Shown here piece by piece: positions 1 through 6,884 of a stretch of DNA of 7,730 nt. The position numbers were made by a program, and so were the translations under genes. This DNA comes from Kordiimonadaceae bacterium. Its GTDB lineage: Bacteria > Pseudomonadota > Alphaproteobacteria > Sphingomonadales > Emcibacteraceae. The notes beneath the pieces are model-generated. The model did no database searches. It worked only from the letters and a program-made list of their open reading frames with translations, and was not told the DNA's origin. Where the stretch lies: assembly GCA_018699075.1 (NCBI GenBank), contig JABIPV010000355.1, positions 1 to 7,730 of the forward strand, in the 5' to 3' direction. Each line of letters opens with the position of its first letter. The first letter of the stretch is position 1.

Positions 1-1
1 C

Positions 2-2434
2 TTCGATTATGAAAGTTCTGCCAAGAAACAACTCAAAGGTAGCATTTATTTAGCAAAAGTCACCCGTGTCGAACCATCCTTACAAGCCGCATTTGTGGAT
101 TATGGGGGCAACCGTCATGGATTTTTAGCTTTTAGCGAAATTCATCCTGATTATTATCAGATACCTGTAGCAGACCGCGAAGCGCTCATAGCTGCAGAAG
201 CAGCCGCGAATGCGAAAATTTTTGCTGAGGAAGAAGAAAAGCATGAGAAGAGAGCTGCTAGAAATGCTAAGAAATCAAAATCAGTAAAGGCAGAAGCGAC
301 AAAATCTGACGACGTCATCACAGATGACGATTCCCCAGAAGAAGAAAATTCCGAAGAAAAAACTTCAGAAGAAGTCACGACTGAAGAAGATACTTCTGAA
401 AGTGAAGTTTCTGAAGAAAACGCTGAAGAAAAAACAAAAGAAGCTGATACACCATCCGCAAAAGAAACGGATGACGAAGAAGATGATGATGATGCATCTT
501 CAAATACTTCTGAAGAAGAAGAGGAAGAAAAACTTCGCATAAAAATGGCGAAGCGTCTTCGTTACAAATATAAAATCCAGGAAGTTATTAAGAAAAATCA
601 AATTATTCTTATCCAGGTTGTTAAAGAAGAGCGTGGCAATAAGGGTGCTGCCCTTACGACTTACCTTTCTTTACCAGGACGCTACTGTGTCTTAATGCCA
701 AATACATTACATGGTGGCGGTGTAAGCCGCAAAATTGCTAATGTTAAAGACCGTAAGAAACTTAAAAATATTCTCAGCAGTTTAAATATGCCCAAAGGTC
801 ACGCGTGTATTATTCGCACGGCCGGCAATAACAGAACTAAGCCGGAAATTACACGTGATTATGATTATCTAAAACGTATGTGGGAAGCTATTCGCGAGCA
901 TACCTTAAAATCAATTGCCCCGAGTTTAATATACGAAGAAGGCGATTTGATTAAAAGAAGTATACGTGACTTATATACCCGTGACATTGGAGAAATCCTT
1001 GTTGAAGGTGAATTCGGATATAATACTGCCAAAGATTTTATGGGCATGTTAATGCCCCAACATATGAAAAAAATTCATCATTATGATGAACAAATCCCAC
1101 TGTTTCAACGCTATCAAGTTGAAACCCATTTGGATAGTATGTATAGCCCGACGGCACAGTTAAAATCCGGCGGCTACATCGTTATTAACCCGACTGAAGC
1201 ATTGGTTTCAATTGATGTGAATTCTGGTCGTGCGACTAAAGAACATAATATCGAAGAAACAGCCGTAAAAACCAATCTGGAAGCTGCAGCAGAAATTGCA
1301 CGTCAATTGAAATTACGCGATATGGCTGGACTTGTGGTTATTGATTTCATTGATATGGAAGATAACCGAAACAACCGTGCTGTTGAAAGAAAAATGAAAG
1401 CCTGTTTAAAGGCTGACCGCGCACGAATTCAAGTAGGCCGCATCAGTTCATTTGGTTTAATGGAAATGTCACGTCAACGTCTTCGAGTTGGTGTGCTTGA
1501 ATCAAGCACTAATGCTTGCCCACATTGTGAAGGTAGTGGAGTATTACGTTCTGAACAGTCCCAAAGTTTACATATTCTTCGTATCATTGAAGAAGAAGGC
1601 ATACGTGCGAAAAATTCTAAATTCACTGTGTATCTGCCCTCTAGTGTTGCGGTCTATATTTTAAATAATAAAAGATCAAATCTGCTAGAATTAGAAAAAC
1701 GCTATGATTTCAGTGTAACAATTGCCATTGATAACGAATTAACAGCCTCTGCCCATCGGATGGAAAAATCAGGAAAACCATCTAGGACAGCTCAAAAACG
1801 TAAAGACTCTCTTGAGTTGGGGAAAGATGTTAATAAGCTTATTGATGTTACAGAAGAAGATGTATCTCCCGTAGAAGATAAAGAAGAACGAAACGAGAGA
1901 CCAAAACGTCGTCGCCGTAGAAGAAAAAATCAGTATAATAAAAATGCTGATCGACCTGAACAGCAAACGGAAACTTCTGAAACTCAAGACCAAGATCAAA
2001 ATGATCAAGAAGTTCAAAGCGAACAAAGTGACGAAACGAAAGACACTCAAAACCGTCAGCGCCCTCGCCGCCCTCGCCGTAACAGAAGATATAATAAAGA
2101 TAAGCCACCTTATGATGAAAATAAAGATGGCGAAAGTTCTGACGTAAAACCTGAAGTTTCTGCTCCTGAAAAAAGCGTAGAAAATAAGACAGAACAAGCA
2201 CCTGAGGCTGAAAAGCCAAAAAGAGCCCCTCGCCGCCCTCGTAAACCACGCGTAATTTCTGATGATGTAAAACCTGACGATGTTAAAGCTGAAGATACGA
2301 AAAAAGCCGCCCCCAAAAAAGCTAAAGCAGAAAAACCAAAAGAGGATAAGCCTGCTGCTGTAAAGCCAAAGGCTGATAAGCCAGCTGACGACAAACCGAA
2401 GAAAAAGGGTTGGTGGTCTCGTGCTATGAGTTAA
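2..2434 (+). CDS. rne: Ribonuclease E (5'-truncated by window edge)
   Basis: Endoribonuclease that starts mRNA decay and rRNA maturation and scaffolds the degradosome. The frame is open from base 2, giving 810 visible residues; by comparison with E. coli about 26 N-terminal residues are missing. In order: first half of the S1 RNA-binding domain (EPSLQAAFVDYGGNRHGF), a charged insertion of ~120 residues (visible residues ~60-181), second half of S1 (KEERGNKGAALTTYLSLPGR), 5'-sensor region, and DNase I-like catalytic core. The metal-binding aspartates are in SIDVNSGRAT (visible residue 405) and VIDFIDM (448), spaced 43 apart as in E. coli D303/D346. The Zn-link CPHC (506-509) follows at the expected distance. 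The tail is disordered, with three arginine-rich patches (near bases 1897-1935, 2053-2099, 2219-2252), and ends in KKKGWWSRAMS. The GWW motif matches the PNPase-binding tail of Caulobacter RNase E. Identity is certain; the tail's partners are inferred. Confidence 0.97.
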   Translation, partial: FDYESSAKKQLKGSIYLAKVTRVEPSLQAAFVDYGGNRHGFLAFSEIHPDYYQIPVADREALIAAEAAANAKIFAEEEEKHEKRAARNAKKSKSVKAEATKSDDVITDDDSPEEENSEEKTSEEVTTEEDTSESEVSEENAEEKTKEADTPSAKETDDEEDDDDASSNTSEEEEEEKLRIKMAKRLRYKYKIQEVIKKNQIILIQVVKEERGNKGAALTTYLSLPGRYCVLMPNTLHGGGVSRKIANVKDRKKLKNILSSLNMPKGHACIIRTAGNNRTKPEITRDYDYLKRMWEAIREHTLKSIAPSLIYEEGDLIKRSIRDLYTRDIGEILVEGEFGYNTAKDFMGMLMPQHMKKIHHYDEQIPLFQRYQVETHLDSMYSPTAQLKSGGYIVINPTEALVSIDVNSGRATKEHNIEETAVKTNLEAAAEIARQLKLRDMAGLVVIDFIDMEDNRNNRAVERKMKACLKADRARIQVGRISSFGLMEMSRQRLRVGVLESSTNACPHCEGSGVLRSEQSQSLHILRIIEEEGIRAKNSKFTVYLPSSVAVYILNNKRSNLLELEKRYDFSVTIAIDNELTASAHRMEKSGKPSRTAQKRKDSLELGKDVNKLIDVTEEDVSPVEDKEERNERPKRRRRRRKNQYNKNADRPEQQTETSETQDQDQNDQEVQSEQSDETKDTQNRQRPRRPRRNRRYNKDKPPYDENKDGESSDVKPEVSAPEKSVENKTEQAPEAEKPKRAPRRPRKPRVISDDVKPDDVKAEDTKKAAPKKAKAEKPKEDKPAAVKPKADKPADDKPKKKGWWSRAMS
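179..544 (+). other. Low-complexity acidic insertion inside the RNase E S1 domain
   Basis: About 120 codons dominated by Glu, Asp, Ser, Thr and Lys (runs such as EEEEEE and DDEEDDDD) separate the two halves of the S1 domain. E. coli RNase E has no equivalent; insertions at this point are usual in alphaproteobacterial RNase E. The purine-rich GAA/GAT codon bias creates long antisense and alternative-frame open stretches here that are not genes. Confidence 0.8.
2408..2416 (+). other. GWW codons: predicted PNPase-binding motif of RNase E
   Basis: The last residues of RNase E read KKKGWWSRAMS. In Caulobacter crescentus a C-terminal GWW motif of RNase E docks into polynucleotide phosphorylase. 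The motif lies at the end of an otherwise disordered Lys/Pro-rich tail, as expected for a short linear binding motif. The function is inferred from that family knowledge. Confidence 0.6.
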
Positions 2435-2450
2435 GAGACAGTAATTAATT

Positions 2451-2487
2451 AATAAACCCGGTTTTTTATAAATCCGGGTTTATTTTT
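2451..2487 (+). terminator. Intrinsic terminator of rne
   Basis: Left arm AATAAACCCGG (2451-2461) pairs with CCGGGTTTATT (2474-2484), an 11 bp perfect stem with a 12-base loop. A short T run follows to 2487. It begins 17 bases after the rne stop codon and separates rne from the next unit. Confidence 0.85.
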
Positions 2488-2549
2488 GCCATATTCCATA
2501 ATTATATTCACGCTGTATTAATAATAACAGGACTTAAATAAGACCATAT

Positions 2550-2578
2550 TTGACGAAATAACCTACAAGGCTTACAAT
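2550..2578 (+). promoter_or_regulatory. Sigma70-type promoter of the M48 protease-dsbA unit
   Basis: TTGACG (2550-2555) and TACAAT (2573-2578) are separated by exactly 17 bases; each box matches the consensus at 5 of 6 positions. The expected transcription start, 6-7 bases after the -10 box, is about 2584-2585, which is the A of the ATG start codon. The transcript would therefore be leaderless or nearly so. The nearest SD-like bases (AAGG, 2567-2570) would lie upstream of the transcript. Confidence 0.65.
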
Positions 2579-2584
2579 CCTATT

Positions 2585-4024
2585 ATGAATAGCAACCCAA
2601 TTATAAATGCATGGTCCCGAATTTTCAGTATAATACTGATATATTCTTTCGTTTCTGCAAATGTAGCGCAAGCACAAGGGCGTGGCCTTTCATTAATTAG
2701 AGATGCTGAAATCGAACAAATTATTCGTGATATCACTGAGCCCATCTTTGAAGCCGCTGAATTAGATAAAGATGCCGTTAAAACATACTTGCTAAATGAT
2801 AATACTATTAACGCTTTTGTTATGGGCGGGCAAAACGTATTCATTAATTCTGGCCTTCTTCTGGAAGCAGAAAAAGTTAACCAAGTAATGGGCGTTATCG
2901 CTCATGAAACGGGACATATTACAGGCGGGCACCTTTCCAGAATGGATGCCGGCATGTCACAAATGATGTCCTATAGCTTACTTGGTGTCCTTCTTGGGAT
3001 TGGCGCCATGGCCGCGGGCTCTGCTGATGCTGGTATGGCTTTAATGATGGGTGGCCAACATGTTGGATATCGTTCGCTGCTAAAATTTACCCGAACGCAA
3101 GAATCATCTGCTGACCAGGCAGCTATTACATTTCTTGAAAAAGCTGGAATATCTGGAAAAGGTTTACTTGAATTTTTTGAAATACTTGGTGATCAGGAAC
3201 TTGTTCCAGAAAGATATCAGGACCCTTACGCCAGTACCCATCCAATGAACTCAATCAGGATCACAAGGTTACAAGATCAGGTTGCAGCTTCACAATTTGT
3301 AGATAGACCAACTGACCCTGTACTCGAAGAAAAATTTAAACTACTTCAAGCTAAGTTATTTGGATATTTAAAAGCCTTTCATGCAACCATGGTCAAATAC
3401 CCTAAAAAAGATAAAAGCTCTATCGCTCGCTATGCCAGAACTTTTGCCTATCAAAAAGATCATAAAACAGAAGAAGCACTTCTAGAAATAAACAGTCTGA
3501 TCGAAGAATCCCCGGACAATCCGTTTTACTATGAAACTAAAGCGCAAATTTTATATGAAGACGGCCGTGTGATTGAATCGTTAGAACCATACAAAAATGC
3601 CGTTAACAATCTTCCGAATTCGGCATTACTGCGTATGTCATATGCGCAAGCAATGATTAGTTCCGATGATGATCAATATCTTGAGGAAGCGATTGAAAAT
3701 TTAGAAATTTCGCTGCGTATTGATCCTATAAATAGCTTTGGTTGGAAACAAGCATCAATTGCTTATCATCGTAGTAACAATGCTGCGCTAACCCATTATT
3801 CCACCGCGCAACATTTTTTAATGTCAGGTGACCTTAGAGGTGCTATGGTAAACGCACAAAAAGCAGCTCAATTATTACCAAAAAATACGCCGCGCTGGAT
3901 TAAAGCCCAAGATATATTGGTCACAACTCAATCAAATATGAGTGAGCGCCAAAGAACACAACAAGAAAAACAACAAAAAGAAAACACCGAGCGCAGACAA
4001 AAAGAAAGAAACAGGTCTAGATAA
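2585..4024 (+). CDS. Secreted M48 family zinc metalloprotease with TPR-like repeats (BepA-like)
   Basis: A 479-residue periplasmic protease resembling BepA/YfgC, which degrades or helps assemble outer-membrane proteins. The signal peptide is residues 1-30 (hydrophobic IFSIILIYSFVSA, cleavage after AQA). The zinc site is HETGH (107-111), with the third ligand E173 in RTQESSADQAA. H219 in STHPMNSIRI corresponds to the BepA loop histidine thought to gate the active site. A hydrophobic segment (~130-152) lies between zinc motifs and may be membrane-associated. Residues ~275-440 are helical and TPR-like (for example EALLEINSLIEESPDNPFYYETKAQ split over two helices); the end is Gln/Lys/Arg-rich and disordered. 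There are no cysteines. The start at 2585 is the only Met giving a signal peptide, and the promoter places transcription start on it. The next gene begins immediately after the stop, implying a joint role in envelope protein quality control. The family is sure; the substrate is unknown. Confidence 0.92.
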   Translation: MNSNPIINAWSRIFSIILIYSFVSANVAQAQGRGLSLIRDAEIEQIIRDITEPIFEAAELDKDAVKTYLLNDNTINAFVMGGQNVFINSGLLLEAEKVNQVMGVIAHETGHITGGHLSRMDAGMSQMMSYSLLGVLLGIGAMAAGSADAGMALMMGGQHVGYRSLLKFTRTQESSADQAAITFLEKAGISGKGLLEFFEILGDQELVPERYQDPYASTHPMNSIRITRLQDQVAASQFVDRPTDPVLEEKFKLLQAKLFGYLKAFHATMVKYPKKDKSSIARYARTFAYQKDHKTEEALLEINSLIEESPDNPFYYETKAQILYEDGRVIESLEPYKNAVNNLPNSALLRMSYAQAMISSDDDQYLEEAIENLEISLRIDPINSFGWKQASIAYHRSNNAALTHYSTAQHFLMSGDLRGAMVNAQKAAQLLPKNTPRWIKAQDILVTTQSNMSERQRTQQEKQQKENTERRQKERNRSR

Positions 4025-4783
4025 ATGAAACATACAAAATTAACGGCAGCCGTTTGCTTAACCATCCTTGGTGCAGTATTATTTTCAATTTTTGGCAATG
4101 CCCAACAAAGCAGCCCGGTTAATAGCTCTCAAAACACAACATTCAATGCTATGGAAAAAGAAGCCATTAATGCGCTTATCCGTGATTATATTTTAACTAA
4201 CCCTGAAATTATCCCAGAAGCTGTTGAAGTATTAAGATCGCGCCAGAATGCCAACGCCCTTAGTAGTGCGGAAGATCTATTATATAACGATGGGTATAGC
4301 TTCGTTGCAGGTAATAAAAATGCATCAGTAACCATTGTTGAATTTTATGATTATAATTGTGGTTACTGCAAACAAGTTCCTGATGTATTTGCCCGCCTTC
4401 TTGAAGAAGACGATGATGTAAAAATTATTTATAAAGAACTACCGATTTTAGCCGAATCTTCTCAATATGCGTCAGTAGCGGCTATGTCATCAATAAAACA
4501 GGGTAAGTTTATAGAATTTCACAATGCCATGATGAAAAACAAACGCCCATTAACCGAAGACCTTGTGCTACAAATTGCGCGTGACGCTGGCCTTGACGAA
4601 GAGAAATTAATTGCGGGAATGGACGACCCTGAAATTGAAACCAATATTATGAAAACAAAATATCTTGTTCAAAATATTGGTGTTTCCGGAACGCCAGGTT
4701 TTGTCATTGGCACGCAAATCATTCCAGGTTTTATTTCTTATGATAAGCTCAAGGAAATTGTCGATACAGAACGTAAAACATAA
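4025..4783 (+). CDS. Secreted DsbA/ScsC-like thiol-disulfide oxidoreductase
   Basis: A 252-residue periplasmic thioredoxin-fold protein of the DsbA/Com1/ScsC group, expected to form or rearrange disulfides in exported proteins. The signal peptide is residues ~1-26, with cleavage likely after GNA. Residues ~41-76 (ALIRDYILTNPEIIPEAVEV) look like the helical N-terminal segment found in ScsC-type proteins, where it can drive oligomerisation. The thioredoxin fold starts at about residue 100 with VTIVEFYDYNCGYC; the active site is C112-G-Y-C115 and the cis-proline loop is GTPGF (P224). A helical insertion lies between them. The only other cysteine, C11, is in the signal peptide and does not form a good lipobox. 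ATG follows the previous stop directly (TAAATG), with AGG at 4013-4015 as SD, so the two are co-transcribed and probably translationally coupled. Whether it acts as oxidase or isomerase cannot be told. Confidence 0.9.
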   Translation: MKHTKLTAAVCLTILGAVLFSIFGNAQQSSPVNSSQNTTFNAMEKEAINALIRDYILTNPEIIPEAVEVLRSRQNANALSSAEDLLYNDGYSFVAGNKNASVTIVEFYDYNCGYCKQVPDVFARLLEEDDDVKIIYKELPILAESSQYASVAAMSSIKQGKFIEFHNAMMKNKRPLTEDLVLQIARDAGLDEEKLIAGMDDPEIETNIMKTKYLVQNIGVSGTPGFVIGTQIIPGFISYDKLKEIVDTERKT

Positions 4784-4820
4784 TCTATATTCTTTTCTTC
4801 ACAGTATAAAAAAATAATCT

Positions 4821-4847
4821 AAAACCGGGCTTCACAGTCCGGTTTTT
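4821..4847 (+). terminator. Intrinsic terminator after the protease-dsbA unit
   Basis: AAAACCGG (4821-4828) pairs with CCGGTTTT (4839-4846) around a 10-base loop, with T 4847 following. It lies 37 bases after the stop of the DsbA-like gene and before trxB, ending the unit. Confidence 0.8.
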
Positions 4848-4903
4848 ATCTGTCATAAGTTCTGCCATATTTATTTAATTTTGTATTTTTGGAATTTCTT
4901 TTC

Positions 4904-5851
4904 ATGGCAACTACACATCAAACAAAAGTCCTTATCATTGGTTCTGGCCCCGCGGGCTATACTGCGGCGATTTACGCAGCACGTGCAAATCTTAAGCCGA
5001 TCATCGTTCAGGGGATGGAACCAGGCGGTCAGCTTACAATCACAACTGACGTTGAAAACTATCCTGGTTTTGGTGAAGCAATTCAGGGGCCATGGTTGAT
5101 GGAACAAATGAAAGCGCAAGCTGAGAATGTGGACACCATAATCATTACTGACTTCATCACAGATGTAGATTTCACAAAACGTCCTTTCGTTTGTAAAGGC
5201 GACAGCGGCGATACATATATTGGTGACACTGTTGTGATTGCAACGGGCGCACAAGCAAAATGGCTAGGCCTTCCGTCCGAAGAAGAATATCAGGGCCGCG
5301 GTGTTTCTGCCTGTGCTACGTGTGATGGTTTCTTTTACCGAGGCAAAGAAGTAATTGTTGTTGGCGGCGGTAACACAGCCGTAGAAGAAGCAATTTTCTT
5401 AACCAATTTTGCATCAAAGGTAACGCTTATTCATCGCAGGGATGAGCTTCGTTCTGAAAAAATCCTACAAGACAGATTATTTGCCAATGAAAAAATCGAA
5501 TGCGTTTGGAATAGTCAACTTGATGAAATTCTTGGCGATGCACCTCCAATGGGCGGCGTAACGGGAGTACGCATTGAAAATGTTAAAACCGGTGAGAAAA
5601 GTGAAATTCCAGCCCACGGTGTTTTCATCGCCATCGGCCACGCCCCGTCTACAGAGCTTTTCAAAGGCAAAATTGACATTAACGAGCGCGGCTATATAAA
5701 TACTGCACCAGATAGTACCGAAACAGATATTGCGGGCGTTTATGCCGCAGGCGATGTAACCGACGAGAAATACCGTCAGGCCGTGACTGCTGCGGGAATG
5801 GGGTGTATGGCTGCACTTGAGGCTGAAAAATTTATTGCGGAAAATGAGTAA
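4904..5851 (+). CDS. trxB: Thioredoxin-disulfide reductase
   Basis: A cytoplasmic FAD enzyme that passes electrons from NADPH to thioredoxin. It has 315 residues, the normal length for the family. The FAD-binding GSGPAGYTAA is at 13-22 and GGQLTITTDVENYPGF at 41-56. The redox pair C137-A-T-C140 lies in SACATCDGFF. The NADPH-binding GGGNTAVEEA is at 154-163 with HRRDELRSEK at 177-186. The second FAD segment is GVYAAGDVTDEKYRQAVTAAG (near 278-298). The ATG at 4904 is preferred over a TTG 15 bases upstream because MATTHQTKVLIIG has the usual length before the first beta strand; its ribosome site is weak (GGA 4891-4893). A LysR gene follows after 17 bases with no terminator, so the two are probably one operon, as in rhizobia. 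Confidence 0.97.
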   Translation: MATTHQTKVLIIGSGPAGYTAAIYAARANLKPIIVQGMEPGGQLTITTDVENYPGFGEAIQGPWLMEQMKAQAENVDTIIITDFITDVDFTKRPFVCKGDSGDTYIGDTVVIATGAQAKWLGLPSEEEYQGRGVSACATCDGFFYRGKEVIVVGGGNTAVEEAIFLTNFASKVTLIHRRDELRSEKILQDRLFANEKIECVWNSQLDEILGDAPPMGGVTGVRIENVKTGEKSEIPAHGVFIAIGHAPSTELFKGKIDINERGYINTAPDSTETDIAGVYAAGDVTDEKYRQAVTAAGMGCMAALEAEKFIAENE

Positions 5852-5855
5852 TAAT

Positions 5856-5863
5856 AAAGAGAG
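5856..5863 (+). promoter_or_regulatory. Ribosome binding site of the LysR gene
   Basis: AAAGAGAG ends five bases before the ATG at 5869, within the 17-base gap after trxB. It supports the chosen start and independent re-initiation on a trxB-lysR transcript. Confidence 0.5.
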
Positions 5864-5868
5864 ATTAT

Positions 5869-6753
5869 ATGGACTGGGATAAGTTACGCATATTTCATAT
5901 TGTTGCCACCGCCGGCAGTTTTACCCATGCGGGTGAAACACTTGGCCTAAGCCAATCTGCTGTTAGCCGCCAAATCCGTACATTAGAAGAAAGCCTTCAA
6001 TCATCCCTTTTTAATCGCCATGCACGCGGACTGATCTTGACAGACGAAGGTGAAACGTTATTTGAAACGACGAAAGATGTGTTTTCTAAAATTCACGTGG
6101 CCGAACAACAAATACTCGAAGGCACTGAAATTCCTCGGGGTAAACTTAAAATCACAACCACAAACAGTTTTGGGTCCACCTGGATGATGAACAATATTGG
6201 TAAGTTCATCGAAAAATACCCAGAAATTCGTGTTCAAATGCTTATTGGTGATGAAGATTATGACCTTTTAACCCGAAAAGCTGATGTAGCAATTCGTTTT
6301 CATCCCGCAGAACATTTGGATTTGATACAAAAACATATTAGTACTTTTAATTATCACCTTTATGCTTCCCCGCAATATTTGAATGAATTTGGTCGGCCAA
6401 AAACACCGGAAGACCTTGATGATCATAAGTTACTGACCTATGGGAATACAGCCTCCAGTCCTATTGATAATATTAACTGGGTGCTTGATTTTGGGGCGAC
6501 AAAAAAACGCATACCGATTTTGGAAATAAACAATATTTCCGGTTTATTACAAGCGATTAAGGCCGGTGTCGGCATCGGTGCCTTACCCGATTATCTGGTG
6601 CAAGGGTCAACAAATATCGTGCGTGTTCTTGAAGAATATGAAGGCCATGAATTCCCAGCTTACTTCGTTTATACAAGCGAGCTAAGAAAATCAAAACGTA
6701 TAGCCGCGTTTAGGGATTTCATCGTTTCAGAATTCAGCAAAACCAGTTTTTAA
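5869..6753 (+). CDS. lsrB: LysR-family regulator of the LsrB/VtlR type
   Basis: A 294-residue LysR transcription factor. The N-terminal winged helix-turn-helix covers residues ~1-60 (GSFTHAGETLGLSQSAVSRQ is the recognition part), followed by the linker helix to ~90. The substrate-binding domain runs from ~91 (GKLKITTTNSFGSTWMM) to the end. The N-terminus MDWDKLRIFH, RHARGLILTDEGE and the position after trxB match my recollection of Sinorhizobium LsrB and Brucella VtlR, which govern envelope and oxidative-stress traits and activate the small RNA AbcR2. A small RNA candidate begins ~130 bases downstream, matching that arrangement. Unusually the protein has no cysteine at all, so a thiol-switch mechanism as proposed for LsrB cannot operate here. 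Family membership is sure; orthology is likely but inferred from synteny and remembered motifs. Co-transcription with trxB is probable. Confidence 0.85.
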   Translation: MDWDKLRIFHIVATAGSFTHAGETLGLSQSAVSRQIRTLEESLQSSLFNRHARGLILTDEGETLFETTKDVFSKIHVAEQQILEGTEIPRGKLKITTTNSFGSTWMMNNIGKFIEKYPEIRVQMLIGDEDYDLLTRKADVAIRFHPAEHLDLIQKHISTFNYHLYASPQYLNEFGRPKTPEDLDDHKLLTYGNTASSPIDNINWVLDFGATKKRIPILEINNISGLLQAIKAGVGIGALPDYLVQGSTNIVRVLEEYEGHEFPAYFVYTSELRKSKRIAAFRDFIVSEFSKTSF

Positions 6754-6771
6754 TTAGTCTGTTTCTAAGCT

Positions 6772-6786
6772 ATGCGTTTTTTGCAT
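6772..6786. promoter_or_regulatory. LysR-box-like dyad ATGC-N7-GCAT
   Basis: ATGC (6772-6775) and GCAT (6783-6786) form a dyad containing T-N11-A (T6773, A6785), the pattern LysR proteins favour. With one G-T pair the symmetry extends to GCTATGC/GCATGGC (6769-6775 and 6783-6789). It lies about 100 bases before the predicted small RNA start, somewhat far for an activator site. It could equally be chance or a weak RNA hairpin after the LysR gene. Confidence 0.3.
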
Positions 6787-6822
6787 GGCAGATACGACTT
6801 TTTGCCGCTACTCATTCCAAAA

Positions 6823-6860
6823 CTGATCAGCTATAACATTAATCAGATGTTGAGAAACAT
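6823..6860. promoter_or_regulatory. Cluster of inverted repeats before the small RNA (candidate operator)
   Basis: Several short symmetries overlap here: CTGATCAG (6823-6830), AACAT-N7-ATGTT (6835-6851) and ATGTTGAGAAACAT (6847-6860), so one half-site appears three times in alternating orientation. They lie about 25-60 bases before the predicted small RNA start and touch its -35 box, where LysR activators usually contact DNA. None forms an exact T-N11-A dyad, so assignment to the neighbouring LysR protein is speculative. Confidence 0.35.
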
Positions 6861-6878
6861 CCTAGATAGCTCTTTAGT
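6850..6878 (+). promoter_or_regulatory. Candidate promoter of the small RNA
   Basis: TTGAGA (6850-6855) and TTTAGT (6873-6878) are 17 bases apart. The -35 is good and the -10 poor, as is common for promoters that need an activator. The predicted start is near 6885, two bases before the first hairpin stem, which gives a transcript of about 119 bases. An alternative -10, TAGATA (6863-6868), would start it ~10 bases earlier. Confidence 0.45.
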
Positions 6879-6884
6879 TATTTA

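Noticed and set aside
157..540. Serine/phenylalanine-rich reading frame on the - strand, and a lysine-rich frame at 324-542 on the + strand
   Set aside because: Both mirror the GAA/GAT-rich coding of the RNase E acidic insertion; composition is an artefact and neither has a ribosome site or known domain.
1769..2394. Overlapping - strand frames opposite the RNase E tail
   Set aside because: They are products of the Lys/Glu/Arg-rich low-complexity tail read backwards; the RNase E frame continues intact to its GWW end.
4889..4903. TTG at 4889 as the start of trxB
   Set aside because: It would add MEFLF before the conserved N-terminus with no ribosome site; ATG 4904 gives the usual TrxB length.
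4871..5254. Cysteine-rich - strand frame opposite trxB
   Set aside because: It lies opposite an intact, highly conserved gene, and its cysteines come from reverse reading of trxB codons.
6769..6789. GCTATGC/GCATGGC hairpin as a terminator of the LysR gene
   Set aside because: The T run lies in the loop, not after the stem, and the stem contains a G-T pair; kept only as a weak operator candidate.
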